64,000 nt of DNA, taken from Alkalimarinus alittae (GTDB lineage Bacteria > Pseudomonadota > Gammaproteobacteria > Pseudomonadales > Oleiphilaceae). The notes under the pieces were generated by a model. The model searched no databases and was not told the origin of the DNA. It saw only the letters and a list, made by a program, of their open reading frames with translations. This document shows positions 51,915 to 61,498 of the stretch, piece after piece (within the stretch, counting starts at the first letter, position 1; every line of letters starts with the position of its first letter). The position numbers were made by a program, and so were the translations under genes. The stretch covers positions 4,095,078-4,159,077 of the forward strand of contig NZ_CP100390.1 of the NCBI RefSeq assembly GCF_026016465.1, read 5' to 3'.

Positions 51915-53330
51915 GTGATTAATAATAAAAAAACCTTCCACTCGTTCTGTGATGACGCGTTAGCGGATCACGATGCCGTTGAAATCGCTCGATTATTAAA
52001 GTCAAAAGCCATCAGCCATAAAGACGTGACTGACGCGGCTATCGCTCGGGCTTACAGCGTTAACCCCAAAATCAATGCGATTGCGACAGAATGCTTTGAG
52101 AAAGCCTCGTCAGAATCGCACACCCTAGGACGCGGATACTTTGCCGGCGTGCCAACATTTATCAAGGACAATACACCGGTTAAAGGGCTACCGACTCAAC
52201 ATGGCTCGGATGCTATTCGCGCCAAACCTGAGAAAAAACATGGACCTTACACCCGTCAATATATCAACTTAGGGTTCTCTGTGCTGGGTAAAAGTACCCT
52301 GCCTGAATTTGGGCTTAATGCCACGACCGAACCCGTACACGCGGCTCCCACACGCAACCCTTGGAATATTGAATACTCAACGGGCGCCTCTTCAGGCGGT
52401 TCTGCTGCGCTAGTTGCGGCGGGTGTTGTACCGGTTGCTCATGCTAATGACGGAGGCGGATCAATCCGTATTCCCGCAGCCTGCTGCGGACTGATAGGGC
52501 TAAAGCCGAGCCGAGGGCGGCATGTAGACTCAGATCAGGCCAAGTTACTGCCAATCAATCTGATTAGTGAGGGCATAGTCAGCCGCACGGTCCGAGATAC
52601 CGCTTACTTTCACCATGAAGCAGAAAAATACTTCCGCAATAAACGTTTACCTGAAATCGGATTAGTAGAAGGCCCCAGCCATAAGCGCTTGCGCGTAGGG
52701 TTAATGATTGACTCTATCACCGGATACGAGACCGATGAACAAACTCGCGTTGTGGTTCATAACACAGCCACCTTACTCAGCGACATGGGACACTATGTTG
52801 AAGAGATGCCGATGCAGATCCCTAAATCATTCATTGAAGACTTTAGCCTGTACTGGTCGATGCTAGCGTTTATGACCCAAAAAACAGGCAAAATTGTGAT
52901 GGACCGCAGTTTCAACTCAGACCGACTTGATCCTCTAAGCCTTGGACTCGCAGGACTATTTAAAAAGAACTATCACAAAACCCCGCTGTTTCTATATCGC
53001 CTTAGGCAAACCCAACGGGATTACGCTAAAGCATTTTCACAATATGATGTTATCTTAACCCCTGTTTTAGCGCACACAACGCCAACGCTAGGGCACATCA
53101 GCCCCACAGTGCCATTTGATGAGCTGTTTAGCCGCTTAATGCAGTATGTAAGCTTTACTCCTTGGGCCAATGCCTCTGGCGGACCCGCGTTATCACTGCC
53201 AATGGGGCAAACCCCAAATAATTTACCCATTTCGGTTCAGCTTATGGCGGGCCATGGTCAAGAGCGAACACTTTTAGAGGTCGCATACGAAATAGAACAA
53301 GCACAAGCTTGGCGAAAAATACACGCATAG
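51915..53330 (+). CDS. Amidase signature family enzyme
   Basis: 471 residues, GTG start. The Ser-cisSer-Lys triad is readable: Lys in 'FIKDNTPVKG' (residue 84), cis-Ser region 'STGASSGGSAALVAAG' and nucleophile Ser in 'DGGGSIRIPAA'. Very similar in layout to GatA-like amidases, but no gatB/gatC is near and the C-terminal part 'NLPISVQLMAGHGQE' fits non-GatA amidases. Hydrolyses an amide in the cytoplasm; substrate unknown. The ribosome binding site is weak (gtgagtt). Confidence 0.9.
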   Translation: MINNKKTFHSFCDDALADHDAVEIARLLKSKAISHKDVTDAAIARAYSVNPKINAIATECFEKASSESHTLGRGYFAGVPTFIKDNTPVKGLPTQHGSDAIRAKPEKKHGPYTRQYINLGFSVLGKSTLPEFGLNATTEPVHAAPTRNPWNIEYSTGASSGGSAALVAAGVVPVAHANDGGGSIRIPAACCGLIGLKPSRGRHVDSDQAKLLPINLISEGIVSRTVRDTAYFHHEAEKYFRNKRLPEIGLVEGPSHKRLRVGLMIDSITGYETDEQTRVVVHNTATLLSDMGHYVEEMPMQIPKSFIEDFSLYWSMLAFMTQKTGKIVMDRSFNSDRLDPLSLGLAGLFKKNYHKTPLFLYRLRQTQRDYAKAFSQYDVILTPVLAHTTPTLGHISPTVPFDELFSRLMQYVSFTPWANASGGPALSLPMGQTPNNLPISVQLMAGHGQERTLLEVAYEIEQAQAWRKIHA

Positions 53331-53403
53331 TCGCCTGAGCAGTTAGATAGCAATGTTCACGCAACATACTTAAAGCAAAAAGGCTTAATACAAGGATGAG
53401 GTT

Positions 53404-54411
53404 ATGAAACGGACGTTTTTCTCATTAATATTAATGATCTGTGGCTTAGTCCTCAGCTTACTAGCTACTGCTTTTTATTTATTCAATTATAAAGAGCCCC
53501 TTGAGGGTTTTGATCAAACCCTTCAAATGCAAACCGTTTCAAATCAAGGGAATCAGCTTACCGCCACGTTTATCGGCACCTCGACATTGCTATTCTCAGA
53601 TGGCGATAGCGCCATCATGATAGACGGATTCTTCACTCGCCCCACCATCAAAACACTACTGTGGAAACCCATTCAACCAGACATTCCGTTAATTAAATCA
53701 AGTCTAAAACGACTCAACATTACCCAGCTCAAAAGCGTCATCGTAGCCCACTCTCACCATGACCATGCCATGGACGCCCCAATAGTCGCCCAATTAACAG
53801 GCGCGACACTATTCGGGTCAGGGTCTACCGCTAACATTGCAAGAGCCTCAGGGCTAGCAGAAACACAAATAGAGGTGGTCGGCGCCAAACGAACCCTCTC
53901 GTTTGGTCAGTTCAAGGTCACGATGATCAAGTCTAAACATACCCCTGTACCTGCCGCTATGGCTTGGCTGACAGGTCATGGTAAAGATATTTCGCAGCCA
54001 TTGCCGCCAAAACCGAGACTCACCGATTTCAAAGAAGGCGGTAGCTATGCCGTGCACATAAAGCACCCTCTTGGTAACATTTTAGTGCAAGCCAGCGGTG
54101 GGTATATCAGCGGTTTGCTCGAGCCTTATCAAGCCGATGTTGTTTTTTTAGGCGTCGCAGGTTTAAGCAAACAGTCTGAACAATTCAAACACGATTATTT
54201 TAAAGAAACACTCCATGCGGTAGGTGCCATTAAAGTCATCCCCATTCATTGGGATAACTTCATGCGGCCGATAGGAAAAGCACTAGTACCTGCGCATCCA
54301 CTTATCGATAATATTGAACAATCAATAACGGATCTAGCAGACTATATGCATGATAATGAAAAAGGGTCGCTGATAATGATGCAAGCATGGGATACCATTA
54401 CACTTTACTAA
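53404..54411 (+). CDS. MBL-fold metallo-hydrolase, membrane-anchored
   Basis: 335 residues. One N-terminal transmembrane segment ('ILMICGLVLSLLATAFYLFN'), then the metallo-beta-lactamase fold: 'TFIGTSTLLFSDGDSAIMID' and metal ligands 'AHSHHDHAMDAP'. Later 'VIPIHWDNFMRP' supplies a distal His. Resembles UlaG-like or lactonase-type hydrolases facing the periplasm. Substrate unknown. 'aaggatgagg' precedes the ATG. Downstream genes follow on the same strand. Confidence 0.88.
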   Translation: MKRTFFSLILMICGLVLSLLATAFYLFNYKEPLEGFDQTLQMQTVSNQGNQLTATFIGTSTLLFSDGDSAIMIDGFFTRPTIKTLLWKPIQPDIPLIKSSLKRLNITQLKSVIVAHSHHDHAMDAPIVAQLTGATLFGSGSTANIARASGLAETQIEVVGAKRTLSFGQFKVTMIKSKHTPVPAAMAWLTGHGKDISQPLPPKPRLTDFKEGGSYAVHIKHPLGNILVQASGGYISGLLEPYQADVVFLGVAGLSKQSEQFKHDYFKETLHAVGAIKVIPIHWDNFMRPIGKALVPAHPLIDNIEQSITDLADYMHDNEKGSLIMMQAWDTITLY

Positions 54412-54464
54412 CGTGATTTAATTTAAAATATATACCGCCTCCACAGAAAGAAGACCTATACACG

Positions 54465-54740
54465 ATGCAATCAGACCCTCAAAAACTGTTAAAGAAAAAC
54501 CAAAACCTAACGCATTCAGAAATGCAGAAAGTGGTTTCTCATGTACAGCGTGATGATAACGACTGGATTATCAATACCGTCATGATCGAGGGTTGTGATG
54601 TGCCGTTTAAATTTAAACGTAAAGAACAATATAAAAACCTTAAAGGCGCACGCGTTAATCTCACCTATTACCCCAGCAATGAGAAGGTAGGCGGAATACC
54701 GTTTGAAGTAATGAACGTGGTAAGAATTAAAATTGCGTAA
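54465..54740 (+). CDS. Conserved hypothetical small protein
   Basis: 91 residues, no signal peptide. 'LTHSEMQKVVSHVQRDDNDW' then 'VMIEGCDVPFKFKRKEQYKN' and 'GARVNLTYYP' suggest a small mixed alpha/beta domain. Not recognised. It follows the MBL gene by 53 bases on the same strand. Confidence 0.7.
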   Translation: MQSDPQKLLKKNQNLTHSEMQKVVSHVQRDDNDWIINTVMIEGCDVPFKFKRKEQYKNLKGARVNLTYYPSNEKVGGIPFEVMNVVRIKIA

Positions 54741-54864
54741 AAAATCAATATCGCTGTCAATATTTTGGTTTTTTGCTCTAGACTGTTGATATAAAACAAA
54801 TCAAATGGACATCACTCCCCGTAGAGTGTCGTCTATCAAGCGCTAATAAAAATCGGAGATATTC

Positions 54865-55104
54865 ATGCCATTTAAACCTGAGTTAGTAGATGAACTAAAC
54901 GTGTTGGTTAAATTTAAAGACAGTACCCAAGAAGGTATAAAGGTACATAAAACAGCAGCACCCGCATTGATAGATGCCGCTGAGCGTCTATTCGATAAAG
55001 GAATGATTACCCAGAAAGACGGCGGTTATCTCACCCCTAGAGGCTTGGTCACCGTTGAACACGCCCATACATTACATGACTTACTCTCATCAAACCCTGA
55101 ATAA
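54865..55104 (+). CDS. TIGR02647 family small protein
   Basis: 79 residues. 'PELVDELNVLVKF' start, 'STQEGIKVHKTAAPALIDAA' and 'RLFDKGMITQKDGGYLT' are the family signature. It looks like a winged-helix-type domain, and some databases list it as DNA-binding, without experimental proof known to me. 'cggaga' lies seven bases before the ATG. A lipoprotein gene follows 28 bases after the stop. Confidence 0.88.
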   Translation: MPFKPELVDELNVLVKFKDSTQEGIKVHKTAAPALIDAAERLFDKGMITQKDGGYLTPRGLVTVEHAHTLHDLLSSNPE

Positions 55105-55132
55105 TATTTCATCACGTCGAGCAACAATACAG

Positions 55133-55486
55133 ATGCTAAAAAATACGATACTTTCCTGCCTGGCACTCAGCCTTGCATTATTAACAGGCTGCAGCGGACA
55201 CCCAGGTACAGGAAAGTGGGCTACAGTCGATAGCGATTCCGCGCCGTTTTCTCACATCAAGGTTGATTTTGACGGGAAGGCCACTATCCACCCAACCGAT
55301 AGAGCCAGCCCAACGCTAAACTGCTACTGGCAAGCAACCAGTGCAGAAAAAATAGGGATACAGTGCGGTAGCGAAAACCAGGAAGAGGGGACTATTTTCT
55401 ACGCCCTTGAAGTGAATAGCGAAAAAAGCCTCGCTACACTTACATTTGAAGAACAAGCAGTAGGGCAGTTTAAGCGCTTACCCTAA
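55133..55486 (+). CDS. Small hypothetical lipoprotein
   Basis: 117 residues from the ATG at 55133 ('MLKNTILSCLALSLA'); an open frame from 55055 overlaps the previous gene and buries the signal. Lipobox 'LTGC'. The mature part 'GTGKWATVDSDSAPFSHIKV', 'CYWQATSAEKIGIQCG' with two further Cys looks like a small beta-domain. Function unknown; envelope-located. Confidence 0.82.
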   Translation: MLKNTILSCLALSLALLTGCSGHPGTGKWATVDSDSAPFSHIKVDFDGKATIHPTDRASPTLNCYWQATSAEKIGIQCGSENQEEGTIFYALEVNSEKSLATLTFEEQAVGQFKRLP

Positions 55487-55633
55487 CGCTCCTCATAGCC
55501 ATCCCAAAATACGTAACATGTGAACCAGTCTAACCAATCAGTAATGTTTAATGGCTAAAAATAACGATATCATGGTTAGCGAACAATTAGCTGGTGGTAA
55601 AACCAGACACATTTAAACCTTTAGGAATAATAG

Positions 55634-56329
55634 ATGAAAATTGTAAAACTGGCAGGTGTGGGTATTTTGGGCTTGGCGTTAGCCGCGTGTAATGATGGTC
55701 AGAAAAAAGAAGTCTCTCTGGACACTGACCTAGATAAAGTCAGCTACGGCATGGGCTTAAACATCGGAAAAAACTTCAAGCAACAAGATCTCCCCATGAA
55801 TATTGACGCGATTGCCGAAGGCATGCGTGATGCAATGGCAGGCCAGCAACGTTTAGATGATGACATTATCCAAGCATCTGCAGAAGCTGTTCGCGATAGA
55901 GAAATGGAAAAGCAAAGAGCATTATCTGATGCGCAGAGCCAAAAAGGTGTAGCGTTTTTAGCTGAAAACGCCAAGCGTGAAGGCGTAACTAGCACTGAAA
56001 GCGGCCTTCAGTATGAAGTGATTACACAGGGTAGCGGCGAAGGCGAAAGCCCAGCACCTACCGATATCGTGTCAGTTCATTACCACGGTACGTTAATCGA
56101 CGGTACTGTGTTTGACAGCTCTATTGAGCGTCAACAGCCTGCAGAGTTCCCACTTAATGCCGTTATTTCAGGCTGGACTGAAGCGCTTCAACTAATGAAA
56201 GTAGGCGATAAGTGGAAACTTTACCTACCTGCAGAGATTGCATACGGCGCACGTAGCCCGAGCCCTAAAATACCGGCAAACTCAGCATTAGTATTTGAAG
56301 TTGAACTGCTAGATATTAAGAAGTCTTAA
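55634..56329 (+). CDS. FKBP-type peptidyl-prolyl isomerase lipoprotein (FkpA/Mip-like)
   Basis: 231 residues. Lipobox 'LALAAC' gives a lipid-anchored periplasmic form. Helical dimerisation domain about 30-125 ('KVSYGMGLNIGKNFKQQDLP'), FKBP domain about 130-230 ('SGLQYEVITQGSG', 'VSVHYHGTLIDGTVFDSSIE', 'IAYGARSPSPKIPANS'). Folds exported proteins by prolyl isomerisation. Paralogue of the cytoplasmic enzyme at 29910. Confidence 0.94.
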   Translation: MKIVKLAGVGILGLALAACNDGQKKEVSLDTDLDKVSYGMGLNIGKNFKQQDLPMNIDAIAEGMRDAMAGQQRLDDDIIQASAEAVRDREMEKQRALSDAQSQKGVAFLAENAKREGVTSTESGLQYEVITQGSGEGESPAPTDIVSVHYHGTLIDGTVFDSSIERQQPAEFPLNAVISGWTEALQLMKVGDKWKLYLPAEIAYGARSPSPKIPANSALVFEVELLDIKKS

Positions 56330-56354
56330 TAAAGCTTCAGCTTAAATTAGACTC

Positions 56355-56440
56355 TGGTCGCGGCTTAGAGTAGCACCTACAAAAGACTCATACCCAGTAC
56401 CTATAGTGCAACCTGTAGGGGTGCCACTTTGCCGCGATAG
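56355..56440. repeat. Dispersed inverted repeat ('gtcgcggc ... gccgcgat' type)
   Basis: Outer arms tcgcggc (56358-56364) and gccgcga (56431-56437); inner arms 'gcacctac' near 56373 and 'gtaggggtgc' near 56414. This layout resembles the 'tgtaggtgccac...cgcgat' elements common between gammaproteobacterial genes. It lies between convergent FKBP and nnrU. Confidence 0.65.
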
Positions 56441-56479
56441 AGCTCAGCATTCAATCTGAGACAGGCGCTAACCTTCTTC

Positions 56480-57034
56480 TCAAACAATTGAAACGCCAAA
56501 CAAATTCTGGTGAAACATCCCTAACAGGGCATACATCAGACCACCTAGAATAAGCACAATAACATCATTCCACAAAGGCTTCGTCTCAACCTGTAAAGTG
56601 ACACCTCTGGCATTGACAGACGTAGAATCAATCACCGCATACATTAAAAAACCACCAAATAGCAGTATTGACGCCATATCGCCATTGATCAAAAGATGGC
56701 CTCCCGCCCAGAGAGATACCCCTAACAACATAGGGTGACGCGTATGCTTTTTGATATTAGAAGGTAAATAAGCAGCTACGAGCAACACCATCGCAGGCAG
56801 CATAACTAACTTTGTCACAACCGCTAACATGGCTGGCGGATGCCACACGCTTACAAATTCTGCCTGATATTTCCCATATATCATTAACGAAAACCCCACC
56901 AAAGATACGACAGAAAATACCGCTTTATAAGACAATTCTCCAAACGTTCTGATCAGAATTGATCGTAATGTCGGATTCGTCGGCAGAAGGTGTATCAAAA
57001 AGAAAATAGATAGCCCGATAATCAGCAACTCCAT
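56480..57034 (-). CDS. nnrU: NnrU family membrane protein
   Basis: 184 residues from the ATG at 57034, with 'ggag' nine bases upstream; the TTG five codons earlier overlaps that site. About six transmembrane segments. 'NIKKHTRHPMLLGVSLWAGG' and 'HLLINGDMASILLFGGFLMY' are the NnrU signature. The family is linked to nitric oxide and nitrite metabolism regulation in denitrifiers, by an unknown mechanism, and resembles isoprenyl-cysteine methyltransferase-type membrane proteins. Confidence 0.9.
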   Translation of the reverse strand: MELLIIGLSIFFLIHLLPTNPTLRSILIRTFGELSYKAVFSVVSLVGFSLMIYGKYQAEFVSVWHPPAMLAVVTKLVMLPAMVLLVAAYLPSNIKKHTRHPMLLGVSLWAGGHLLINGDMASILLFGGFLMYAVIDSTSVNARGVTLQVETKPLWNDVIVLILGGLMYALLGMFHQNLFGVSIV

Positions 57035-57242
57035 ACCTTTACACTCCAAAAAAACTAGAAGGACGTTAATATTATTAACATGAGTGTATGTGAGTCGCTT
57101 TAATTTAAACAGTTATTTAACGAAACCGTGAAAGCGTAATAAGAGGCGCCATAAGGCACGATGTAATCGGTGGGAACCATTACGAAAGAAATAATTAACA
57201 GCAGATGCAAAGCACCTACTGCTAATTAACTCACATAGCGTA

Positions 57243-57887
57243 CTACTTAGAAGCGCGCTTGCGGCTTAAACCAAAACCAACTAAGCCTAGGCCCATTAGC
57301 ATTAATGCAGAAGGCTCAGGAACAGATACACTTACATCTGGAAAGGTATCTGCAATTGAGATGTTATCAACATATAATGAAGAGTCAGTTCTGTGAGAGA
57401 TACTCTCCCAAATACCAAACTGAATTTTTGCATTTGGGTTAAAGTCGTAGATAGTAGAAGTATCTATCGTTCCAGAGAACGAAACCCAGCCATTTGAATC
57501 TTTATGGGTGTGAACCAATACGTCGATATCTAAGAATGTATCTTCGTCTAGTTTAAAAAGCTTTGCCCATGCAGTATCAGTAAACCAGCGCGTAGTATCT
57601 TCTTCTACAAACTTGTAGTCGAACGATACAGTGATGCTTTCCACATCAGCAGGAACATAAAACGTCTGCCACAAAAGCTCAGTTCCAAACCCACTTGGAT
57701 CATCTAAACGAGCAATATGGTTACTGCTGTTTTCAGGGTCTGTGATAACAGAAACACCACCGCCTATAAGGTTGGTTGTTCCCCACCCAGTAAGTCCATT
57801 TTCAAAGTCGCCATTCTGTATCAGTGAGGCGTTTGCACCAGCTGCCAGCGCTAGAGCACCGAAACCTGCTACTAATTGCTTAATCAT
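57243..57887 (-). CDS. PEP-CTERM sorting-domain protein
   Basis: 214 residues. Signal peptide ends at 'AGANASLIQNG'. The mature N-terminus 'NGDFENGLTGWGTTN' starts a beta-sandwich of the carbohydrate-binding-like type found in many PEP-CTERM proteins. The C-terminus 'VPEPSALMLMGLGLVGFGLS' followed by RKR is the complete PEP-CTERM tag: VPEP, hydrophobic helix, basic cluster. Exosortase cleaves such tags. No exosortase gene is in the window, so the sorting system must be elsewhere. Confidence 0.95.
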   Translation of the reverse strand: MIKQLVAGFGALALAAGANASLIQNGDFENGLTGWGTTNLIGGGVSVITDPENSSNHIARLDDPSGFGTELLWQTFYVPADVESITVSFDYKFVEEDTTRWFTDTAWAKLFKLDEDTFLDIDVLVHTHKDSNGWVSFSGTIDTSTIYDFNPNAKIQFGIWESISHRTDSSLYVDNISIADTFPDVSVSVPEPSALMLMGLGLVGFGLSRKRASK

Positions 57888-58066
57888 CTCTAAATCCTAA
57901 AAAATAATATCAATAGTTTTAACTTGAATAACAACAATAGCACCTATCGTGCCAACTAAAACTAACGCTTATAATTCAACAAGATAAAGACAGGCCTGTA
58001 AAGTCTTCATTACTCGCGCCATAAAAAATGTAAACTATATCGACACCGACGTCAGATTATTATCCA

Positions 58067-58429
58067 CTATCTTGGCATTAGCGGGTTGCAGTCTTTCATT
58101 ACGACCTTCCCTTCTAGTAAAGCCCCCTTAGAGTATTCTCTAAAATGGCAGGTATTGGTTTTAGGGTCATAGTTTTCAATCCAAAGATTATCATCTTTCC
58201 ACGTTGCCCCCATATGAAGCTGTCCTGCGGGGATTGTAAACGTCATCACACCGCCCCAGTTTTTTACAAAAATCTGTTGGAAATGAAAGAAGTAGGCTCC
58301 CCAACCAACCACCATAACAATCAGTGAAGTGATAGCAGCCGCTTTCCAGTTATCATGCCTTCCGCCAAGAAAATACAGCGCTAATAATGCTAACCCAATA
58401 ACCAGCGCCCAATATGCGTAAGTGATCAT
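58067..58429 (-). CDS. Hypothetical two-TM membrane protein
   Basis: 120 residues. TM segments about 4-21 ('YWALVIGLALLALYFLGG') and 31-48. The C-terminal about 70 residues are soluble, probably periplasmic or extracytoplasmic, and contain two Cys ('NTCHFREYS' and 'MKDCNPLM'). 'aaggaatcact' is a good start site. No family recognised. Confidence 0.75.
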   Translation of the reverse strand: MITYAYWALVIGLALLALYFLGGRHDNWKAAAITSLIVMVVGWGAYFFHFQQIFVKNWGGVMTFTIPAGQLHMGATWKDDNLWIENYDPKTNTCHFREYSKGALLEGKVVMKDCNPLMPR

Positions 58430-58728
58430 AGTGATTCCTTATCTAGTAATAATGTTTGTTGTTGCTATTTTACCGCCATTCTTTAAATCAAGTGTAGTAG
58501 AAGATAACCTGCTTGCGTCACAACGATTCCCCCCCCCTTAGCTCCCTTTTGCTTGATACATTTGCCTCGCCAAAGTGACGAATTTGTCACAAAAATGCCA
58601 ATTTGTAAGAGGTTGTCGTGAAATGCTACGCAATTGACGCCTTTGGAGGCATGCAAAAACACTAAAGTCCTTTACGATGGTCGGCCATTAATAAAAACAA
58701 GGCAAGCTAAAGAGGCTTGGTGGTACTA
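58430..58728. promoter_or_regulatory. Divergent intergenic region before the DUF2156 gene
   Basis: 299 bases. Holds gtgac-gaattt-gtcac (58575-58590), a palindrome whose spacer does not fit CRP. An eight-base C-tract lies near 58531. No small gene seen. Confidence 0.35.
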
Positions 58729-59820
58729 ATGCATAATCAATCTGTTGCTTCAGCGCCAACAATAAAAAAATATTCAAATTCCAGCCACATTGCAGCGGCA
58801 TCGCAAAGCCCTGCGGCCATTAACTTAGACCTTAGGTACGCTGACCGTCCCGTTGACGGATTTTTTACTCATTCAGAGCGAGTTGCGTATCTAAAACGCC
58901 ACGGCAGCCACGCGCTTTCTTTCTGCTCTATGCAGCCAGATATGCGCTACTTTGATATGCCTGGTATTGGTTATATTAGCTATATGAAGAACTTTAATGG
59001 CAAACCCTTTACGCTGGGCGACCCTGTTTGTTCATCTGAACACATGCCGTTAATCATCAATAAGTTTCTTGAGCAGCACTCTAATGCTGTTTTTTGTCAG
59101 GTATCTAAACCTGTCATGCAACACCTGCATAATGAGCACAAGTATTACGGTACTCAGATGGGCTCTCAATCTACCGTTGATTTAGAAAACTGGAACCTCA
59201 AAGGTAAGAAAAAACAGGTTATCCGAACCGCCGTGAATCAGGCGATAAAAAGTGGCGTTGAAGTGCATGAGTCGCGCTGTGAAGATCACACCCGAGAAAT
59301 CTCTGAAAAATGGCTGAAGACACGTAAAATAAAAGGCCAAGAGATTCGCTTTTTGATCCGCCCTATGAATATGACTTACACCGAGGGTGTTCGATACTTT
59401 TACGCATACGTAGATGGCAACCCAGTCGGATTTGTCTTCTTTGACCCTATATATGAAAACAATCAAGTTATCAGCTATGTGCCCAACATCTCACGCTCAA
59501 ATGTAGAGTTCAACCAAGGCTTGTTTTACACCATTATGAGCCACGCGATGGAAATTTTTCAGGCAGAAGGGATTAAGCAGCTCGATTTAGGCTTTATACC
59601 GGCTAGCATGGCCAAAGACGACGAAGCCCAAGAAAGTTGGTGGATAAAAAAAGCGCTGCGCTTATGTTATGAACACGGTGGCTTTATGTATAACTTTAAA
59701 GGCATCGAGTTCACTAAGTCTAGATTTAGAGGGCAGGTTGATCGCACTTATATCTGCCATAAACGCGCGGTACCCGTCTTTGATTTTGTTGGCATGTTTA
59801 ATATATTAAATGTGTTCTAG
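58729..59820 (+). CDS. DUF2156 (LPG synthase-like) acyltransferase-fold protein
   Basis: 363 residues from the ATG at 58729; a TTG four codons before is less likely. No transmembrane part, unlike MprF-type enzymes, so it is the cytosolic C-terminal module only. Family features: 'DMPGIGYISYMKNFNGKPF', 'TLGDPVCSSEHMP', 'KKKQVIRTAVNQAIKSG', 'VGFVFFDPIYENNQVISYV' and 'LDLGFIPASM'. The fold is a tandem GNAT as in FemX/MprF. Possible acceptors are lipids or amino groups; which is unknown. Confidence 0.87.
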   Translation: MHNQSVASAPTIKKYSNSSHIAAASQSPAAINLDLRYADRPVDGFFTHSERVAYLKRHGSHALSFCSMQPDMRYFDMPGIGYISYMKNFNGKPFTLGDPVCSSEHMPLIINKFLEQHSNAVFCQVSKPVMQHLHNEHKYYGTQMGSQSTVDLENWNLKGKKKQVIRTAVNQAIKSGVEVHESRCEDHTREISEKWLKTRKIKGQEIRFLIRPMNMTYTEGVRYFYAYVDGNPVGFVFFDPIYENNQVISYVPNISRSNVEFNQGLFYTIMSHAMEIFQAEGIKQLDLGFIPASMAKDDEAQESWWIKKALRLCYEHGGFMYNFKGIEFTKSRFRGQVDRTYICHKRAVPVFDFVGMFNILNVF

Positions 59821-59834
59821 CACTTGAATGCATA

Positions 59835-59874
59835 CCCCTTCAGTATTCAGCCACACCGACGAATACTGAAGGGG
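59835..59874. terminator. Strong hairpin between convergent DUF2156 gene and asnS
   Basis: Fourteen-bp perfect stem ccccttcagtattc / gaatactgaagggg with a 12-base loop. No real T-run follows on either side, so it may act as a weak bidirectional terminator or as mRNA 3' end stabiliser. Confidence 0.6.
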
Positions 59875-59884
59875 TCAATCTCTA

Positions 59885-61300
59885 TCAAAAAGGTGCATTT
59901 CCAGGTGTTCTTGGAAATGGAATTACATCGCGAACATTTTCCATACCCGTCACATAACTTAGCAGTCGCTCAAAGCCCAGACCAAAGCCTGCATGCGGAA
60001 CCGAGCCATACCGTCGCAAATCACGGTACCACCATAAAGCCTCTTTGTGAGATTCGGCGGGGCCTTTAAACGTTGCATCTATACGGGCATCCATAACATC
60101 TAACCGATCTTCCCGCTGGCTACCACCAATAATCTCGCCGATACCCGGTGCCAATACATCCATAGCGGCCACCGTTTTATTATCGTCATTAAGTCGCATA
60201 TAAAATGCCTTAATATCCTTAGGATAATTCATAATAATAACCGGCGCGCCGACATGCTCTTCGGCTAGGTAACGCTCGTGCTCTGACTGCAAATCAATAC
60301 CCCACTCAACCGGATATTCGAACGTCTTTCCGCATTTTTGCAATATAGCGACCGCTTCGGTGTAGTCCATACGCACAAACTGATTTTCAACAACGTTCTG
60401 CAAGCGATTAATAGCGTCTTTGTTAATGCGCTCAGCAAAAAATGCCATGTCGTCAGCACGTTCATTCAGCACCGCTTTAAATAGGTATTTGAGGAAATCC
60501 TCAGCCAAATCTGCATCATCTTTAAGATTAGCAAACGCTATTTCAGGTTCAACCATCCAAAATTCAGCCAAATGGCGACTGGTATGGGAATTTTCAGCTC
60601 GGAATGTTGGGCCAAAGGTATAAACCTTAGACATGGCTAGGCAGTAAGATTCAACGTTAAGCTGCCCAGACACCGTCAAAAAGGTTTCTTGTCCGAAAAA
60701 GTCTTTAGCGTAATCAATCGCGCCCGCGTCTGTTTTCGGTGGGTTTACCATATCCAGCGTACTGACCCTAAACATTTCGCCTGCGCCTTCACAGTCACTC
60801 GACGTCAAAATAGGGGTGTTAATCCAGTTAAATTCACGCTCATGAAAATAGCGATGTATTGCGCTTGAGAGGCAGGTTCTTACGCGAGTAATAGCACCAA
60901 TAGCATTCGTCCTTGGGCGCAAGTGAGCAACTGTTCTAAGGTATTCAAAGGTATGCCTTTTTTTAGCTACAGGATACGTTTCAGGGTCATCGACCCACCC
61001 CACCACATCAACACCTGTGGCCTGAATTTCGTATGCCTGCCCTTTGCCTTCAGATTCCACTAAGGTTCCAGTGATGATCACTGAGCAACCCGCACAGAGT
61101 TTTAATACTTCTTCTTCGTAGTTATCAAGCTCGCTTGGCACTACCGCCTGCAATGGATTAAAACAAGTGCCGTCATGAACATGGAGAAACGAAATACCTG
61201 CTTTCGAATCTCGACGGGACCTAATCCACCCTCTGATAGTCACTTCGCTACCTGCAGCAACGCTACCCAGTAAAAGTTGATTGATTGAATGAATCGCCAT
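59885..61300 (-). CDS. asnS: Asparaginyl-tRNA synthetase
   Basis: 471 residues, close to the 466 of E. coli. N-terminal OB-fold anticodon-binding domain (about 18-110): '[20 protein letters not shown]', '[11 protein letters not shown]'. Class II catalytic core: '[18 protein letters not shown]', '[17 protein letters not shown]', '[20 protein letters not shown]', and motif 3 '[15 protein letters not shown]'. Charges tRNA-Asn directly, so Gln/Asn amidotransferase is not needed for Asn. Transcribed alone, divergent to the hybrid kinase. Confidence 0.98.
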   Translation of the reverse strand: MAIHSINQLLLGSVAAGSEVTIRGWIRSRRDSKAGISFLHVHDGTCFNPLQAVVPSELDNYEEEVLKLCAGCSVIITGTLVESEGKGQAYEIQATGVDVVGWVDDPETYPVAKKRHTFEYLRTVAHLRPRTNAIGAITRVRTCLSSAIHRYFHEREFNWINTPILTSSDCEGAGEMFRVSTLDMVNPPKTDAGAIDYAKDFFGQETFLTVSGQLNVESYCLAMSKVYTFGPTFRAENSHTSRHLAEFWMVEPEIAFANLKDDADLAEDFLKYLFKAVLNERADDMAFFAERINKDAINRLQNVVENQFVRMDYTEAVAILQKCGKTFEYPVEWGIDLQSEHERYLAEEHVGAPVIIMNYPKDIKAFYMRLNDDNKTVAAMDVLAPGIGEIIGGSQREDRLDVMDARIDATFKGPAESHKEALWWYRDLRRYGSVPHAGFGLGFERLLSYVTGMENVRDVIPFPRTPGNAPF

Positions 61301-61498
61301 ATCAGGGAATAAGCCTCATCTAAAGTTGATTAACAAAAAGCACGTTATCCTGCCGCTATTAACGAAATACTAGCGGGTAATCCTTTAATCATAAAGCAAC
61401 TTAGATGAATTTATAGGCTTGCGACCACGATAAATTCAATCTGTATTATTGCAAATCTTGCCTATACTAAAAATATCGCTCATAAATAGATTGTAATA

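Noticed and set aside
51915-53330. GatA subunit of the tRNA amidotransferase
   Set aside because: No gatB or gatC beside it, and the presence of asnS reduces need; general amidase fits better.
58575-58590. CRP-like palindrome gtgac-N6-gtcac
   Set aside because: Spacing differs from the CRP consensus, in which GTGAC and GTCAC are four bases apart; kept only as an unexplained palindrome.
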